Numbered from the stretch's first letter, positions 9,179 through 19,902 are shown. The stretch is DNA of 64,000 bases from Tardiphaga sp. 709 (GCF_032401055.1 NZ_CP135529.1:3656501-3720500), one strand, 5' to 3'. Notes: generated by a model not told the origin, from the letters alone. Program-made: numbers and translations.

Positions 9179-9427
9179 GAAAAATCTACTGGGTTTGTAT
9201 TGAGGCTGTTCGATGGTGCGGGGTTCCGGCATTGGCCATCACACGACCGGCCGGAAAGGGCGTTCACGGTTGCCCTGTTCCGCCAACAGATCAAGCCATA
9301 AATCCGTTCCCGGCGCCGTCCGCGCCCATCCGTCGCGTATTGGCGAAACACCGCCAAGGGTCTGTTTCACCAAATATTAATTTCGCGCATCGGTCGTGTT
9401 TTCATGGGTCTGGAGTGTGCCAGATGC

Positions 9428-9455
9428 CTTGCGGCCACCACCCCCCTCCTATATG
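9428..9455 (+). promoter_or_regulatory. Candidate RpoH (sigma-32) promoter of dnaK
   Basis: CTTG at 9428-9431 is followed after 16 nt by CCTATAT at 9448-9454. The box and spacing resemble alphaproteobacterial sigma-32 promoters (CTTG ... CCCATAT). Transcription would begin near 9462 and give a leader of about 95 nt before ATG 9557. No CIRCE inverted repeat is visible in this gap. The rest of the 9179-9556 gap shows no gene and no other clear signal. Confidence 0.5.
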
Positions 9456-9556
9456 AGGCCTACCGTCGCAATATCGCGAATAGTTGATGTTTGGGGGTTG
9501 GGAGCGGGGTGCCGTCAGGGCCCAGCCAACCTGCCGCAGAAAAAGGATATGAGAGC

Positions 9557-11455
<1,899 letters not shown>

Positions 11456-11474
11456 TAGGCGAGCGGAACGATGA

Positions 11475-11527
11475 CCCTCATCCTGAGTAGCGCGGTGCGC
11501 GTCTCGAAGGATGAGGGTTGTTTTTTG
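11475..11527 (+). terminator. Hairpin plus T-run after dnaK, built from an intergenic repeat
   Basis: CCCTCATCC (11475-11483) and GGATGAGGG (11509-11517) form a 9-bp perfect stem, followed by TTGTTTTTTG. The sequence between (CTGAG ... GTCTCGAA) matches one half of the repeat at 16754-16855, so the terminator seems to be a domesticated copy of that repeat. It would attenuate transcription from dnaK into dnaJ. Confidence 0.72.
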
Positions 11528-11638
11528 TCAGGCGGGCCTTGTTAGGCAAGTTTTGTTAGTACGGGAGTAGCATCTTCATCGATGCGTTCTTCTGGGATGC
11601 TCCTCGGGATGAGGACCAATTTCGGGCGGATCTGACGG

Positions 11639-12781
11639 ATGTCCACCACCAAGCGCTGCTACTACGAGTCTCTGGAAGTCGAACGCAGCACCGATGATGC
11701 GGGGCTGAAGAGCGCGTTCCGCAAGTTGGCGATGAAGTGGCATCCGGACAAGAACCCCGGCGATGCAGCCGCCGAGTCGCGTTTCAAGGAGATTGCCGAG
11801 GCCTATGACGTGCTCAAGGACGGCGACAAGCGCGCCGCCTATGATCGTTACGGCCACGCCGCCTTCGAGCAGGGCCATGGCGGCGGCGGTGCAGGCTTCG
11901 GATCCGGCTTCGCCTCATCTTTCTCCGACATTTTTGAAGACCTGTTCGGCATGGCCGGACAGCGCGGCGGTGGTCGCAGCGGCGGCCGCGAGCGCGGGGC
12001 AGATCTTCGCTACAACATGGAAATCACGCTGGAGGAGGCTTACTCCGGCAAGACCGCACAGATCGAGATTCCGGTCGCGGTGACCTGTGAAGCCTGCTCC
12101 GGCACCGGCGCCAAGGCTGGCACCAAGCCAAAGGCCTGTTCGACCTGTGGCGGTGCTGGCCGCGTCCGCCAGGCCCAGGGCTTCTTCACGCTGGAAAGGA
12201 CCTGCCCGAGCTGTCAGGGCCGCGGTCAGATGATCGAGGATCCGTGCCCGAGCTGTTCCGGTGCCGGCCGCGTCGAGCGCGAACGCACGCTCTCGGTCAA
12301 CATTCCGGCGGGTGTCGAGGACGGCACCCGCATTCGTCTCGCCAATGAAGGCGAAGCCGGCGCGCGTGGTGGCCCCTCGGGCGATCTCTATATTTTCCTA
12401 TCGCTGGCCTCGCACGACTTCTTCCAGCGCGATGGCGCGGACCTGCATTGCCGGGTGCCGATCTCGATGGTGACCGCGGCACTGGGCGGCGAATTCGAAG
12501 TGCCGACCATCGAAGGCGGGCGCAACAAGGTCAAGGTTCCCTCGGGCACCCAGTCCGGGCGCCGCTTCCGCGTTTCGTCGAAGGGCATGCCGGTGCTGCG
12601 CTCGCGCCAGACCGGCGACATGTATGTCCAGGTCGTCGTGGAAACGCCGCAGAACCTGACGAAAAAGCAGCAGGAGCTGCTGGCCGAATTCGAGAAACTA
12701 TCTTCGGGTGCAACGCAACCTGAAGCCGCGGGTTTCTTCACTAAGGTCAAGGACTTCTTCGGAACGCGGGCGGGCTCCTGA
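11639..12781 (+). CDS. dnaJ: Chaperone protein DnaJ (Hsp40, type I)
   Basis: DnaJ stimulates DnaK ATPase and delivers unfolded clients. The 380-residue protein has the J domain with HPD at residues 35-37 and a Gly/Phe-rich linker ([17 protein letters not shown], about 80-100). Four zinc-binding CxxCxGxG repeats follow ([24 protein letters not shown] and CPSCSGAG, about 150-215), then the C-terminal substrate domain. The N-terminal [16 protein letters not shown] form, in place of the common DYY, is usual in Bradyrhizobium relatives. It follows dnaK on the same strand and is 91 nt from pmtA. Confidence 0.98.
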   Translation: MSTTKRCYYESLEVERSTDDAGLKSAFRKLAMKWHPDKNPGDAAAESRFKEIAEAYDVLKDGDKRAAYDRYGHAAFEQGHGGGGAGFGSGFASSFSDIFEDLFGMAGQRGGGRSGGRERGADLRYNMEITLEEAYSGKTAQIEIPVAVTCEACSGTGAKAGTKPKACSTCGGAGRVRQAQGFFTLERTCPSCQGRGQMIEDPCPSCSGAGRVERERTLSVNIPAGVEDGTRIRLANEGEAGARGGPSGDLYIFLSLASHDFFQRDGADLHCRVPISMVTAALGGEFEVPTIEGGRNKVKVPSGTQSGRRFRVSSKGMPVLRSRQTGDMYVQVVVETPQNLTKKQQELLAEFEKLSSGATQPEAAGFFTKVKDFFGTRAGS

Positions 12782-12872
12782 CGTTGGAAGCTTGACCGTT
12801 TCTATTGTTGCCTATACCTCTTTATGACGAAATTCTGACGTTCCGCCGTTCCGCGGTCTGCCTGGAAGCGAC

Positions 12873-13475
12873 ATGCCTCTGCACTCGTCCGCGCGTACGT
12901 TGAAGAAGCCGCTCCGTCTCGACGACGAGGTCCGCTTCCTCCGTTCGTGGATCGATAAGCCGCTGCATATGGGTGCGGTAATGCCATCGGGCAAAGCCCT
13001 TGCCCGCACCATGGCGCAATATGTCGACAATGACGCGACCGGTCCGGTCATCGAACTTGGGCCCGGCACCGGCGCGATCACGTCTGCGCTGGTTGCGCAC
13101 GGGGTGGACCAGAAACGTCTGCTGCTCGTCGAATTCAATCCCACCTTTTGCGCGCTGTTGCGCGAGCGCTACCCGCAGGCGACGATCGTTCAGGGCGACG
13201 CCTACACATTGCGCGATACGCTGTGGGATGTGCTGAAAGAGCCCGCCTCCGCCGTCGTCTCCGGCCTGCCACTTGTCACCAAGCCGATGCTGACGCGCCT
13301 CAAGCTGATCCGCGATGCGTTCGCGGCAATGTCGCCGAACGCGCCCTTCGTGCAGTTCACCTATTCGGTGGCGCCGCCGATCCCCAAATCGCTGCCCGGC
13401 GTGTCCACAGAGGCCTCCGAGCGGATCTGGATGAACCTTCCGCCGGCGCGCGTCTGGGTGTATCGCAAACGCTAG
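12873..13475 (+). CDS. pmtA: Phospholipid N-methyltransferase, PmtA-like
   Basis: The 200-residue protein is a class I SAM-dependent methyltransferase. The SAM motif VIELGPGTGAIT lies at about residues 59-70, with LLLVEFNPTF and IVQGDAYTL after it and the post-motif SGLPLVTKP. These are hallmarks of the Bradyrhizobium / Rhodobacter type phosphatidylethanolamine N-methyltransferases, which begin the conversion of phosphatidylethanolamine to phosphatidylcholine at the membrane face. The location just downstream of dnaKJ is, as I recall, the one described for B. japonicum pmtA, which supports the call. An rRNA adenine dimethylase-like (KsgA) reading is less likely because of the size and the GLPLVTKP segment. 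Confidence 0.82.
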   Translation: MPLHSSARTLKKPLRLDDEVRFLRSWIDKPLHMGAVMPSGKALARTMAQYVDNDATGPVIELGPGTGAITSALVAHGVDQKRLLLVEFNPTFCALLRERYPQATIVQGDAYTLRDTLWDVLKEPASAVVSGLPLVTKPMLTRLKLIRDAFAAMSPNAPFVQFTYSVAPPIPKSLPGVSTEASERIWMNLPPARVWVYRKR

Positions 13476-13520
13476 TGCCGGCCGCGATCGCGCGGTGGCT
13501 TCGCCCCGACGATCGGAATC

Positions 13521-14099
13521 ATGGCTGCGATCAAGATCCTCGTTATTCCAGGCTCGCTGCGCACAGGGTCGCTGAATGCGAAACTCGCGGCTGTCGCCAT
13601 TGACGCGCTGGTTCGCGCCGATGTCGATGCCACCAGGATTTCGCTCGGCGACTTTCCGCTGCCGATCTATGACGGCGACCTCGAGAGCAATTCCGGCGTG
13701 CCGAAACCTGCGCTCGATCTGAAGCGTATGATATCGGCGCATCATGGTGTGCTGATTGTGACGCCCGAATACAACGCGTCGCTGCCGCCGCTGGTGAAGA
13801 ATACGATCGACTGGGTCTCGCGCGTGGAAGACACGCATGAGAGCAAGGGCCAGGTGTTTCGCGAGCGGCCGTTTGCGATTGCGGCGGCTTCGAATGGGCG
13901 GCTTGGCGGTGCGCGCTGTTTGCAGGCCTTGCGGCTGGTGCTGTCGGCGTGTCGCGCGATGGTGATCCCGAACCAGCTGACGCTGGCGTTCGCCGGTGAG
14001 GCCTATGACGATATGGACCGGCTAAAACACGCAGCTGACAAGGATGCAATGATGGCGATGGTGCGCCAGCTCATCGATGTCGCGCAGCAGATGAAGTGA
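13521..14099 (+). CDS. NADPH-dependent FMN reductase family protein
   Basis: The 192-residue flavodoxin-fold protein has the FMN phosphate loop PGSLRTGSLNAKLA near the N-terminus. It also has the family signature TPEYNASLPPLVKNTIDWVSR (trim the last residue for the core), at about residues 80-100. Such enzymes reduce FMN, quinones or chromate using NAD(P)H as cytosolic proteins. The gene lies 45 nt after pmtA and 6 nt before pyrF, so it is probably cotranscribed. The physiological substrate cannot be told from sequence. Confidence 0.88.
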   Translation: MAAIKILVIPGSLRTGSLNAKLAAVAIDALVRADVDATRISLGDFPLPIYDGDLESNSGVPKPALDLKRMISAHHGVLIVTPEYNASLPPLVKNTIDWVSRVEDTHESKGQVFRERPFAIAAASNGRLGGARCLQALRLVLSACRAMVIPNQLTLAFAGEAYDDMDRLKHAADKDAMMAMVRQLIDVAQQMK

Positions 14100-14105
14100 G
14101 ATGAC

Positions 14106-14822
14106 ATGACGTTGCAGACCATTGATCCCCGCGACCGCTTGATCGTCGCGCTCGATTTGCCGGATGTTGACGCCGCCGAAGCAATGATCGCGCGGCTCGG
14201 CGACAGCGTGACTTTCTACAAGATTGGCTATCAGCTCGGCTATGCCGGCGGCCTGCCACTGGTGCGCAAGCTCGCCGATGCCGGCAAGAAGGTGTTCGCC
14301 GATCTGAAGATGCACGACATCGGCAACACTGTCGCACGCGGTGTGGAAAGCGTGGCGAAGCTCGGCGCGACCTTCCTGACCGTGCATGCCTATCCGCAGA
14401 CCATGCAGGCGGCGGCCAATGCCAGCAAGGGTTCCGGCCTGAAGATCCTCGCCGTGACCGTGCTGACCTCGTACGACAACGAGGATCTGAAAGCCGCGGG
14501 CTATCAGCTCGGTGTCAGCGATCTCGTCGCCGCGCGCGCGCAGCAGGCGCAGGCGCTCGGTATCGATGGTCTCGTCTGCTCGCCGGAAGAGGCGGCGAAC
14601 CTGCGCAAGCATATCAAGCCCGAGATGTGTCTGGTCACGCCCGGTGTGCGCCCTGCGGGCAGTGACGTGGGCGATCAAAAGCGGATCATGACCCCGGCAC
14701 GCGCGATTGCCGAAGGTTCGGACTATCTGGTGGTCGGCCGTCCGGTAATGGAAGCTGCTGATCCGAAGGCTGCGGCCGAGGCGATCGTCGCCGAAATCGC
14801 GCAGGCTCTGGCGAACAAGTAA
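14106..14822 (+). CDS. pyrF: Orotidine 5'-phosphate decarboxylase
   Basis: PyrF catalyses the last step of UMP synthesis, decarboxylating OMP. The 238-residue TIM-barrel protein shows [16 protein letters not shown] at the N-terminus. The active site [15 protein letters not shown] carries the Asp-x-Lys-x-x-Asp triad near residue 60-68. The phosphate-binding end is [19 protein letters not shown] followed by YLVVGRPV. It starts 6 nt after the FMN reductase gene and is 22 nt ahead of a DUF1330 gene, so it forms part of a tight operon. The arrangement pyrF-DUF1330-dapB is common in this bacterial family. Confidence 0.97.
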   Translation: MTLQTIDPRDRLIVALDLPDVDAAEAMIARLGDSVTFYKIGYQLGYAGGLPLVRKLADAGKKVFADLKMHDIGNTVARGVESVAKLGATFLTVHAYPQTMQAAANASKGSGLKILAVTVLTSYDNEDLKAAGYQLGVSDLVAARAQQAQALGIDGLVCSPEEAANLRKHIKPEMCLVTPGVRPAGSDVGDQKRIMTPARAIAEGSDYLVVGRPVMEAADPKAAAEAIVAEIAQALANK

Positions 14823-14844
14823 GAACGGGACAGGAGAGTGACAG

Positions 14845-15147
14845 ATGGCCAAGGCTTACTGGATTGCACGCGTCGACGTGCACAATATGGACGGTTACAA
14901 ACAATACGTGGCCGAGAACGGCCCGGTCTTCAATAAATTCGGCGCCAAATTCCTGGTACGCGGCGGCCAGTTCGAGGCCAAGGAAGGCACCTCGCGTTCG
15001 CGCAATGTCGTGCTCGAATTCAGCGACTACGCGACCGCTCTGGCCTGTTACAATTCGCCGGAATACCAGCGACTGGTGGCGATGCGCAGCCCGCACGGCG
15101 AGAGCGACCTCGTGATCATCGAGGGGTATGACGGTCCGCAGCCCTGA
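14845..15147 (+). CDS. DUF1330 domain protein
   Basis: This small 100-residue protein has the DUF1330 fold (dimeric alpha-beta barrel). It shows the motifs AKAYWIARVDVHNMDGYKQY, FLVRGGQFEAKEG, RNVVLEFSDYATALACYNSP and EYQRL. The biochemical role of the family is unknown. It has AGGAG 7 nt upstream of its ATG and lies between pyrF and dapB on the same strand. Confidence 0.9.
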   Translation: MAKAYWIARVDVHNMDGYKQYVAENGPVFNKFGAKFLVRGGQFEAKEGTSRSRNVVLEFSDYATALACYNSPEYQRLVAMRSPHGESDLVIIEGYDGPQP

Positions 15148-15267
15148 GCCGCAGGGCCTTAAGCATGTGTCTGATCTGATTGGTATCTAAGGACTTTAGG
15201 TACCGTGGGCGTGTTGCCGCCGTGGCAGCGCGCCGCTATACCGCCTTGAGATACTGAGGATCGTTCA

Positions 15268-16083
15268 ATGTCCGATATGAGACTGATCGTTGCTGGCGCC
15301 GGCGGCCGAATGGGCCGCGCGCTGATCCGCACCATTTCCGAAACCCCCGGCGCTGTCGTTTCCGGTGCGCTGGAAGCGCCCGGCTCGGAGCTGCTTGGAC
15401 AGGATGCCGGCGTGCTCGCCGGCCTCCCTGAGAACGGCGTCAAACTCTCGGCCGACCTCTGGACGCTGTCGAAGGATGCCGATGGCATTCTCGATTTCAC
15501 GGTTCCTGCGGCGACCATCGCCAATGTTGCGATCGCAGCTCAGCGCGGCCTCGTCCATGTGATCGGCACCACCGGCCTGTCGTCGTCGGACAACGCGGTG
15601 ATCAAGAGCGTGACCGGCCAGGCCATCGTCGTGCAGTCGGGCAATATGAGCCTCGGCGTCAATCTGCTCGCCGCGCTGGTGAAGCGCGTTGCGCAGTCGC
15701 TCGATGACGGCTTCGACATCGAAGTGCTGGAGATGCATCACAAGGCCAAGATCGACGCGCCCTCGGGCACGGCTTTCATGCTGGGTCAGGCTGCTGCCGA
15801 GGGTCGCAAGATTCCGCTCGAGCAACATTCGGCCCGTGGCCGCGATGGTCTCACCGGTGCCCGCAAGACCGGCGATATCGGCTTTGCGTCGCTGCGCGGC
15901 GGCACTGTTGCTGGCGATCATACGGTGATTTTCGCCGGTCCCCATGAACGCATCGAGCTGTCGCACAAGGCTGAGGATCGCATGATCTTCGCTCATGGTG
16001 CGCTGAAGGCGGCGATGTGGGCGCATGGAAAAAAGCCCGGTTTGTACTCGATGGCTGACGTGCTCGGCCTTGGTGAAATGTAA
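15268..16083 (+). CDS. dapB: 4-hydroxy-tetrahydrodipicolinate reductase
   Basis: DapB reduces 4-hydroxy-tetrahydrodipicolinate with NAD(P)H on the path to meso-diaminopimelate and lysine. The 271-residue product carries the nucleotide-binding [13 protein letters not shown] (about residues 8-20), the middle motif GTTGLSS, and the catalytic [15 protein letters not shown]. It ends in [10 protein letters not shown]. The gene follows DUF1330 after 120 nt, a gap large enough for its own promoter, and precedes gpmA by 23 nt. Confidence 0.97.
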   Translation: MSDMRLIVAGAGGRMGRALIRTISETPGAVVSGALEAPGSELLGQDAGVLAGLPENGVKLSADLWTLSKDADGILDFTVPAATIANVAIAAQRGLVHVIGTTGLSSSDNAVIKSVTGQAIVVQSGNMSLGVNLLAALVKRVAQSLDDGFDIEVLEMHHKAKIDAPSGTAFMLGQAAAEGRKIPLEQHSARGRDGLTGARKTGDIGFASLRGGTVAGDHTVIFAGPHERIELSHKAEDRMIFAHGALKAAMWAHGKKPGLYSMADVLGLGEM

Positions 16084-16106
16084 GAAGAAACGAAACGGAA
16101 TTCTCG

Positions 16107-16730
16107 ATGAACGAACGTCTTCTCGTCCTCGTCCGTCATGGACAGAGCGAATGGAATCTGAAGAACCTTTTCACCGGCTGGAAAGATCCTGATCTCACCG
16201 AGAAGGGCGTCGCAGAGGCCAAGGAAGCCGGCCGCAAGCTGAAGGCGCAGGGTCTGACCTTCGATGTCGCGTTCACCTCGGCGCTGACCCGCGCGCAGCA
16301 CACGCTCAATCTCGCGCTGGAAGAGATGGGCCAGACCGGCCTGCCGATCACGAAACATCTGGCGCTGAACGAGCGTGATTACGGTGATCTCTCCGGCCTC
16401 AATAAGGACGACGCCCGCGCCAAGTGGGGCGAGGAGCAGGTCCATGTCTGGCGTCGATCCTATGACGTGCCGCCACCCGGCGGCGAAAGCCTGAAGGATA
16501 CGCTGGCGCGCACGCTGCCGTATTTCGTGCAGGAAATCCTGCCCTGCGTGCTGCGCGGCGAACGCACGCTGGTAGCGGCCCACGGCAATTCGCTGCGTGC
16601 CCTGATCATGGTGCTGGAGAAGCTGACGCCGGAAGGCATTCTCGCCCGCGAACTCGCAACCGGCGTGCCGGTGATCTACCGACTCAATGCCGACGCGACG
16701 GTGGCGTCAAAGGTCGATCTGGCGGGGTAA
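16107..16730 (+). CDS. gpmA: 2,3-bisphosphoglycerate-dependent phosphoglycerate mutase
   Basis: This enzyme interconverts 3- and 2-phosphoglycerate in glycolysis and gluconeogenesis. The phosphohistidine motif [10 protein letters not shown] is at residues 7-16, followed by [15 protein letters not shown], the conserved ERDYGDLSG and the second histidine in [10 protein letters not shown]. At 207 residues it is the short alphaproteobacterial form rather than the roughly 250-residue enterobacterial one. It is cotranscribed with dapB, and its 3' end abuts an intergenic repeat. Confidence 0.96.
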   Translation: MNERLLVLVRHGQSEWNLKNLFTGWKDPDLTEKGVAEAKEAGRKLKAQGLTFDVAFTSALTRAQHTLNLALEEMGQTGLPITKHLALNERDYGDLSGLNKDDARAKWGEEQVHVWRRSYDVPPPGGESLKDTLARTLPYFVQEILPCVLRGERTLVAAHGNSLRALIMVLEKLTPEGILARELATGVPVIYRLNADATVASKVDLAG

Positions 16731-16753
16731 GCGTCATTTAGCGTCACACACAA

Positions 16754-16855
16754 CCCTCATGGTGAGGAGGCGCTCTTGCGCCGTCTCGAACCATGAGGAG
16801 TGTGGCACGCATCCTTCGAGACGCGGTCGAAAGCGACCGCTCCTCAGAATGAGGG
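16754..16855. repeat. Bipartite palindromic intergenic repeat
   Basis: The 102-bp element begins CCCTCATGGTGAGGAG and ends CTCCTCAGAATGAGGG, so its two ends are inverted copies. In the middle GTCTCGAACCATGAGG and CATCCTTCGAGACGCGG form the inner arms. Between the convergent gpmA and the alkyltransferase gene it can fold on both strands and probably ends transcription from both. It is a full-length relative of the half-copy behind dnaK at 11475. Confidence 0.75.
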
Positions 16856-16872
16856 CAGAGCGTGTGGAAGCT

Positions 16873-17754
16873 TCAAATCGCCCCCACCTGTCCCGCTTCC
16901 CAGCCGATCATGGCCTGCTTCCGTGTAATGCCCCAATGATAACCCGTCAGCGCGCCGGATTTGCCGAGCGCGCGGTGGCACGGCACCACGAAGGAAATCG
17001 GATTCCTGCCGACGGCGGCGCCGACGGCGCGTGCGGCCTTCGGGTTGTCGATCTTGCAGGCGATATCCGAATAGCTGACGGCGCGGCCCATCGGGATTTT
17101 CAGCAGCGTTTCCCAGACACGGACTTCGAAGTCGGTGCCGATCAGGACCACCCGCAACGGCTGGTCCGGGCGCCACAGCTTGCTGTCGAAGATGCGCTGC
17201 GCCAGTCCGGCCGTGCCGGGAGTGTCCTCAATCAATGTGGCCGCCGGCCAGCGCCGGCTCATGTCGGCGAAAGCGCGCTGTTCGTCGCCGGGATCGGAGA
17301 AAGCGAGACCCGCAAGGCCGCGGTCGCTGGCGATCACGATCGCGGTGCCGAACGGTGAGGGATGGAAGCCGTAGCGCAACTCCATGCCGGCGCCGCCGGT
17401 TTTCCATTCGCCGGGTGACATCGCTTCATGGGTTACGAAGAGATCGTGCAGACGGCTTGGGCCTGACAGACCGGAGTCGAGCGCGGCGTCGAGGACGCTG
17501 GCGGAATCGCGCAGCAGGCCCTTGGCGTGGTCGAGTGTCAGCGCCTGCATAAACGCTTTGGGCGTCAGTCCGGCCCAGCGGCGGAACAGGTGGTGCAACT
17601 CGTCCGGCGTTACGCTCGCGGCGTCCGCCACCGCCTCGATGTTCGGCTGGTCCCGCCACTGTGAGTGCATGAAGCCGATGGCACGGCGTACGGAATCGTA
17701 ATCGCGCAGGGCCGCGTCGCGCTGGCCCGGCTTGATCGGGCGATGCTCAGTCAT
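16873..17754 (-). CDS. AraC-type helix-turn-helix / O6-methylguanine-DNA methyltransferase fusion (Ada-like)
   Basis: The C-terminal half is a suicidal DNA alkyltransferase: LLKIPMGRAVSYSDIA, then NPISFVVPCHRALGKSGALT with the acceptor Cys in PCHR. It takes methyl groups from O6-methylguanine. The N-terminal half resembles AraC helix-turn-helix repeats (EAVADAASVTPDELHHLFRR, TPKAFMQALTL). The four-cysteine N-terminal domain of E. coli Ada, which senses methylphosphotriesters, is absent. From ATG 17754 the protein has 293 residues; ATG 17781 is an alternative start. Without the sensor domain, autoregulation would have to work through the C-terminal cysteine. It lies on its own between a repeat and DUF2244. 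Confidence 0.88.
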   Translation of the reverse strand: MTEHRPIKPGQRDAALRDYDSVRRAIGFMHSQWRDQPNIEAVADAASVTPDELHHLFRRWAGLTPKAFMQALTLDHAKGLLRDSASVLDAALDSGLSGPSRLHDLFVTHEAMSPGEWKTGGAGMELRYGFHPSPFGTAIVIASDRGLAGLAFSDPGDEQRAFADMSRRWPAATLIEDTPGTAGLAQRIFDSKLWRPDQPLRVVLIGTDFEVRVWETLLKIPMGRAVSYSDIACKIDNPKAARAVGAAVGRNPISFVVPCHRALGKSGALTGYHWGITRKQAMIGWEAGQVGAI

Positions 17755-17835
17755 CGCTAGGTCTCTGGCAAGATTCATCATGATATCGATGTAGGCCTGC
17801 CCCGGCGCGCAAACCACCCGTTTCCCGACTGGTCA

Positions 17836-18354
17836 TCAGCTCACCGGATTATAGGTCTGGCCGCGTTTGGCGGCCTGGAGCGCTTCCATCAAGGCTTTGA
17901 TGAAGCTCGCCTTTTCCTCCGCACCGAGGAACCGTGCGATCGACACCCGACGGCCGCGCGACACCAGAAAAAGCTGCTCGATGCCGAATTCGGCGTGGCA
18001 CACCTGATCGATCTGCACCCAGAGTGGATTGAATGCCCATTCCACGACGTCGCCTGATGGGCTGACCCGGCGCACACGGATTTCCGACGGCGTGACCGTG
18101 ATCTCTTCGGTGGCCCTGGCGCGTCTGTCGTAGACTTTGAAGGCGATATAGATCGCCAGCAGGTCGAGGCCGAAAAAGCCGAGCACCGGCCAGGCGCCCA
18201 TCAGCAGGAAGGCCATCCCCGCGCCGAACGAGACCATGCTGATGAAACCCATGAGCATGAGGAAGCCCTTGCGACCCAGCGCGTGATGCGGACGCAGCAG
18301 CGCGCTGAACAGCATCGGTTCCTGCAGGACGTCAAAGTCGTTGCCTGATGTCAT
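17836..18354 (-). CDS. DUF2244 membrane protein
   Basis: The 172-residue protein has two transmembrane helices (GFLMLMGFISMVSFGAGMAF and LGFFGLDLLAIYIAFKVY, about residues 30-70). A cytoplasmic beta-rich domain follows, containing EEITVTPSEIRVRRVSPSG and the SRGRRVSIARFL stretch near the end. This matches DUF2244, which has no assigned function. It is divergent from nth, an association repeated across rhizobial genomes, and its ATG at 18354 is 22 nt from the nth start on the other strand. Confidence 0.88.
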   Translation of the reverse strand: MTSGNDFDVLQEPMLFSALLRPHHALGRKGFLMLMGFISMVSFGAGMAFLLMGAWPVLGFFGLDLLAIYIAFKVYDRRARATEEITVTPSEIRVRRVSPSGDVVEWAFNPLWVQIDQVCHAEFGIEQLFLVSRGRRVSIARFLGAEEKASFIKALMEALQAAKRGQTYNPVS

Positions 18355-18376
18355 GGTCCCTCAGTATATCCCTTTG

Positions 18377-19153
18377 ATGCCGAAAATCACCCGCAAGCTC
18401 CCCGCCAGCGCGAAGTCCAGTCCTGCAAAGAAGGTTGTAGCGAAAGCGGTGAAGGCGCCTGCGAAGAAGATAGCCAAGCCGAAGCCCACCAAGCTGAAAC
18501 CCATCAAGTTGAGGCCTTGGACCAAAGCCCAGGTCCATGAAGCCTTCTCGCGCTTCCGCAAGGCCAATCCCGAGCCCAAGGGCGAGCTCGAACATCTCAA
18601 TCCCTACACATTGCTGGTTGCAGTGGTGTTGTCCGCGCAGGCGACTGACGCCGGCGTCAACAAGGCAACACGTGCGCTGTTTCCCATCGCCGATACACCG
18701 CAGAAAATGATTGATCTCGGCGAAGAGACGGTGCGGGACTATATCAAGACCATCGGCCTCTATCGCACCAAGGCGAAGAACGTCATCGCGCTGTCGGAAA
18801 AGCTGATCCGCGAATTCGGCGGCGTCGTGCCGCGCACCCGCGCCGAAATCGAGTCACTGCCGGGCGCCGGGCGCAAGACCGCCAATGTCGTGCTCAACAT
18901 GGCGTTTGGCGAGCACACGATGGCTGTGGACACCCATGTCTTTCGCGTCGGCAATCGCACCAACATGGCGCCGGGCAAGAACGTGCTGGACGTCGAACTC
19001 GAATTGGAGCGCGTGATCCCGCAGGAGTTCATGCTGCATGCCCATCATTGGCTGATCCTGCACGGCCGCTATACGTGCCTCGCGCGCAAGCCGCGCTGCG
19101 AGGTATGTCTGATCAACGATCTGTGCCAGTGGCCGGAGAAGACCGTGGTCTAG
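18377..19153 (+). CDS. nth: Endonuclease III
   Basis: Nth is a DNA glycosylase/AP lyase that removes oxidised pyrimidines in base excision repair. From ATG 18377 it is 258 residues. The first roughly 45 residues are a basic Lys/Ala/Pro-rich tail that E. coli Nth lacks. The catalytic part shows LLVAVVLSAQATDAGVN, the helix-hairpin-helix ESLPGAGRKTANVVLN with its lysine, and the aspartate in AVDTHVFRVGNR. The [4Fe-4S] ligands are spaced C-x6-C-x2-C-x5-C in CLARKPRCEVCLINDLC. An upstream ATG at 18341 would overlap the divergent DUF2244 start and is less likely. The 3' end overlaps the next gene by 4 nt, convergently. Confidence 0.95.
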   Translation: MPKITRKLPASAKSSPAKKVVAKAVKAPAKKIAKPKPTKLKPIKLRPWTKAQVHEAFSRFRKANPEPKGELEHLNPYTLLVAVVLSAQATDAGVNKATRALFPIADTPQKMIDLGEETVRDYIKTIGLYRTKAKNVIALSEKLIREFGGVVPRTRAEIESLPGAGRKTANVVLNMAFGEHTMAVDTHVFRVGNRTNMAPGKNVLDVELELERVIPQEFMLHAHHWLILHGRYTCLARKPRCEVCLINDLCQWPEKTVV

Positions 19154-19902
19154 GCGGCCGGCATCTTCGTCACGCGACCTGGCTCGATCAGCTCCGGTCG
19201 TGGTCCGCTCAACCGCTTGTGCATATGGACCATGAAGGTCATGCCGAACAGCGGCGTGGCCAGGTTGACGATCGGGATCGAGACGAAGGCTGCGATGAAC
19301 AGCCCGGCGGTGAACACCGTCGCCGCATGCTGCTTGCGCATCGCCTTGGCGTCCGCCGGCGAGCGGAACCGCATGGCGGCCAGCTCGAAATATTCGCGGC
19401 CGAGCAACCAGGCTGTGGCGATGAAAAAGACAACGAACCCAATGCCGGCGAAGAATACGAAGGGTAGTGCGATCAGATAGACCGCGATGGTCAGCAGCGC
19501 GGTCTTGCCACCTTCGGTAATGGCGAGCCCGAACGGCAATGCGACGCCGACCCGCTCCGCGGGATAGTGCTCGCGCTCGACGATATCGGCGACATCATCG
19601 ACGAACACGCTGGCAACCAGTGACGTGATCGCCGGCATGAGAAAGATTGCGCCGACGACGACGCCGAGACCGGCGGCAATCGACAAGATCCAGGACAGCA
19701 CGTTAATCATCGTGTGGTAGTCCGACCCGATAGCACTTTCGGCCCAGACGCCGCCCGAAGTGGCAGCCCAGTTCAACAGCCGCTGCATGCCGACCGCCAG
19801 GACGGTGATTAAAACCAGGGCAAGTCCGATCGACTTCCACAGGATGCTGCGCATCGGTGGTGAAAGAATTTGCGATAGCGCCTTGGCGGCAGCGACAAGC
19901 AT
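19150..19902 (-). CDS. EI24 / CysZ-like membrane protein
   Basis: The 250-residue protein has about five or six transmembrane stretches (for example IGLALVLITVLAVGMQRLL and LTIAVYLIALPFVFFAGIGF). It also carries the EI24 family feature ATAWLLGREYFELAAMRF in the C-terminal third. CysZ members move sulfate; this one is not near sulfur genes, so the substrate is unknown. The ATG at 19902 is preceded by AAGGAG at 8 nt; a TTG six codons upstream would bury that site. It is divergent from the ABC importer operon at 20 kb. Confidence 0.8.
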   Translation of the reverse strand: MLVAAAKALSQILSPPMRSILWKSIGLALVLITVLAVGMQRLLNWAATSGGVWAESAIGSDYHTMINVLSWILSIAAGLGVVVGAIFLMPAITSLVASVFVDDVADIVEREHYPAERVGVALPFGLAITEGGKTALLTIAVYLIALPFVFFAGIGFVVFFIATAWLLGREYFELAAMRFRSPADAKAMRKQHAATVFTAGLFIAAFVSIPIVNLATPLFGMTFMVHMHKRLSGPRPELIEPGRVTKMPAA

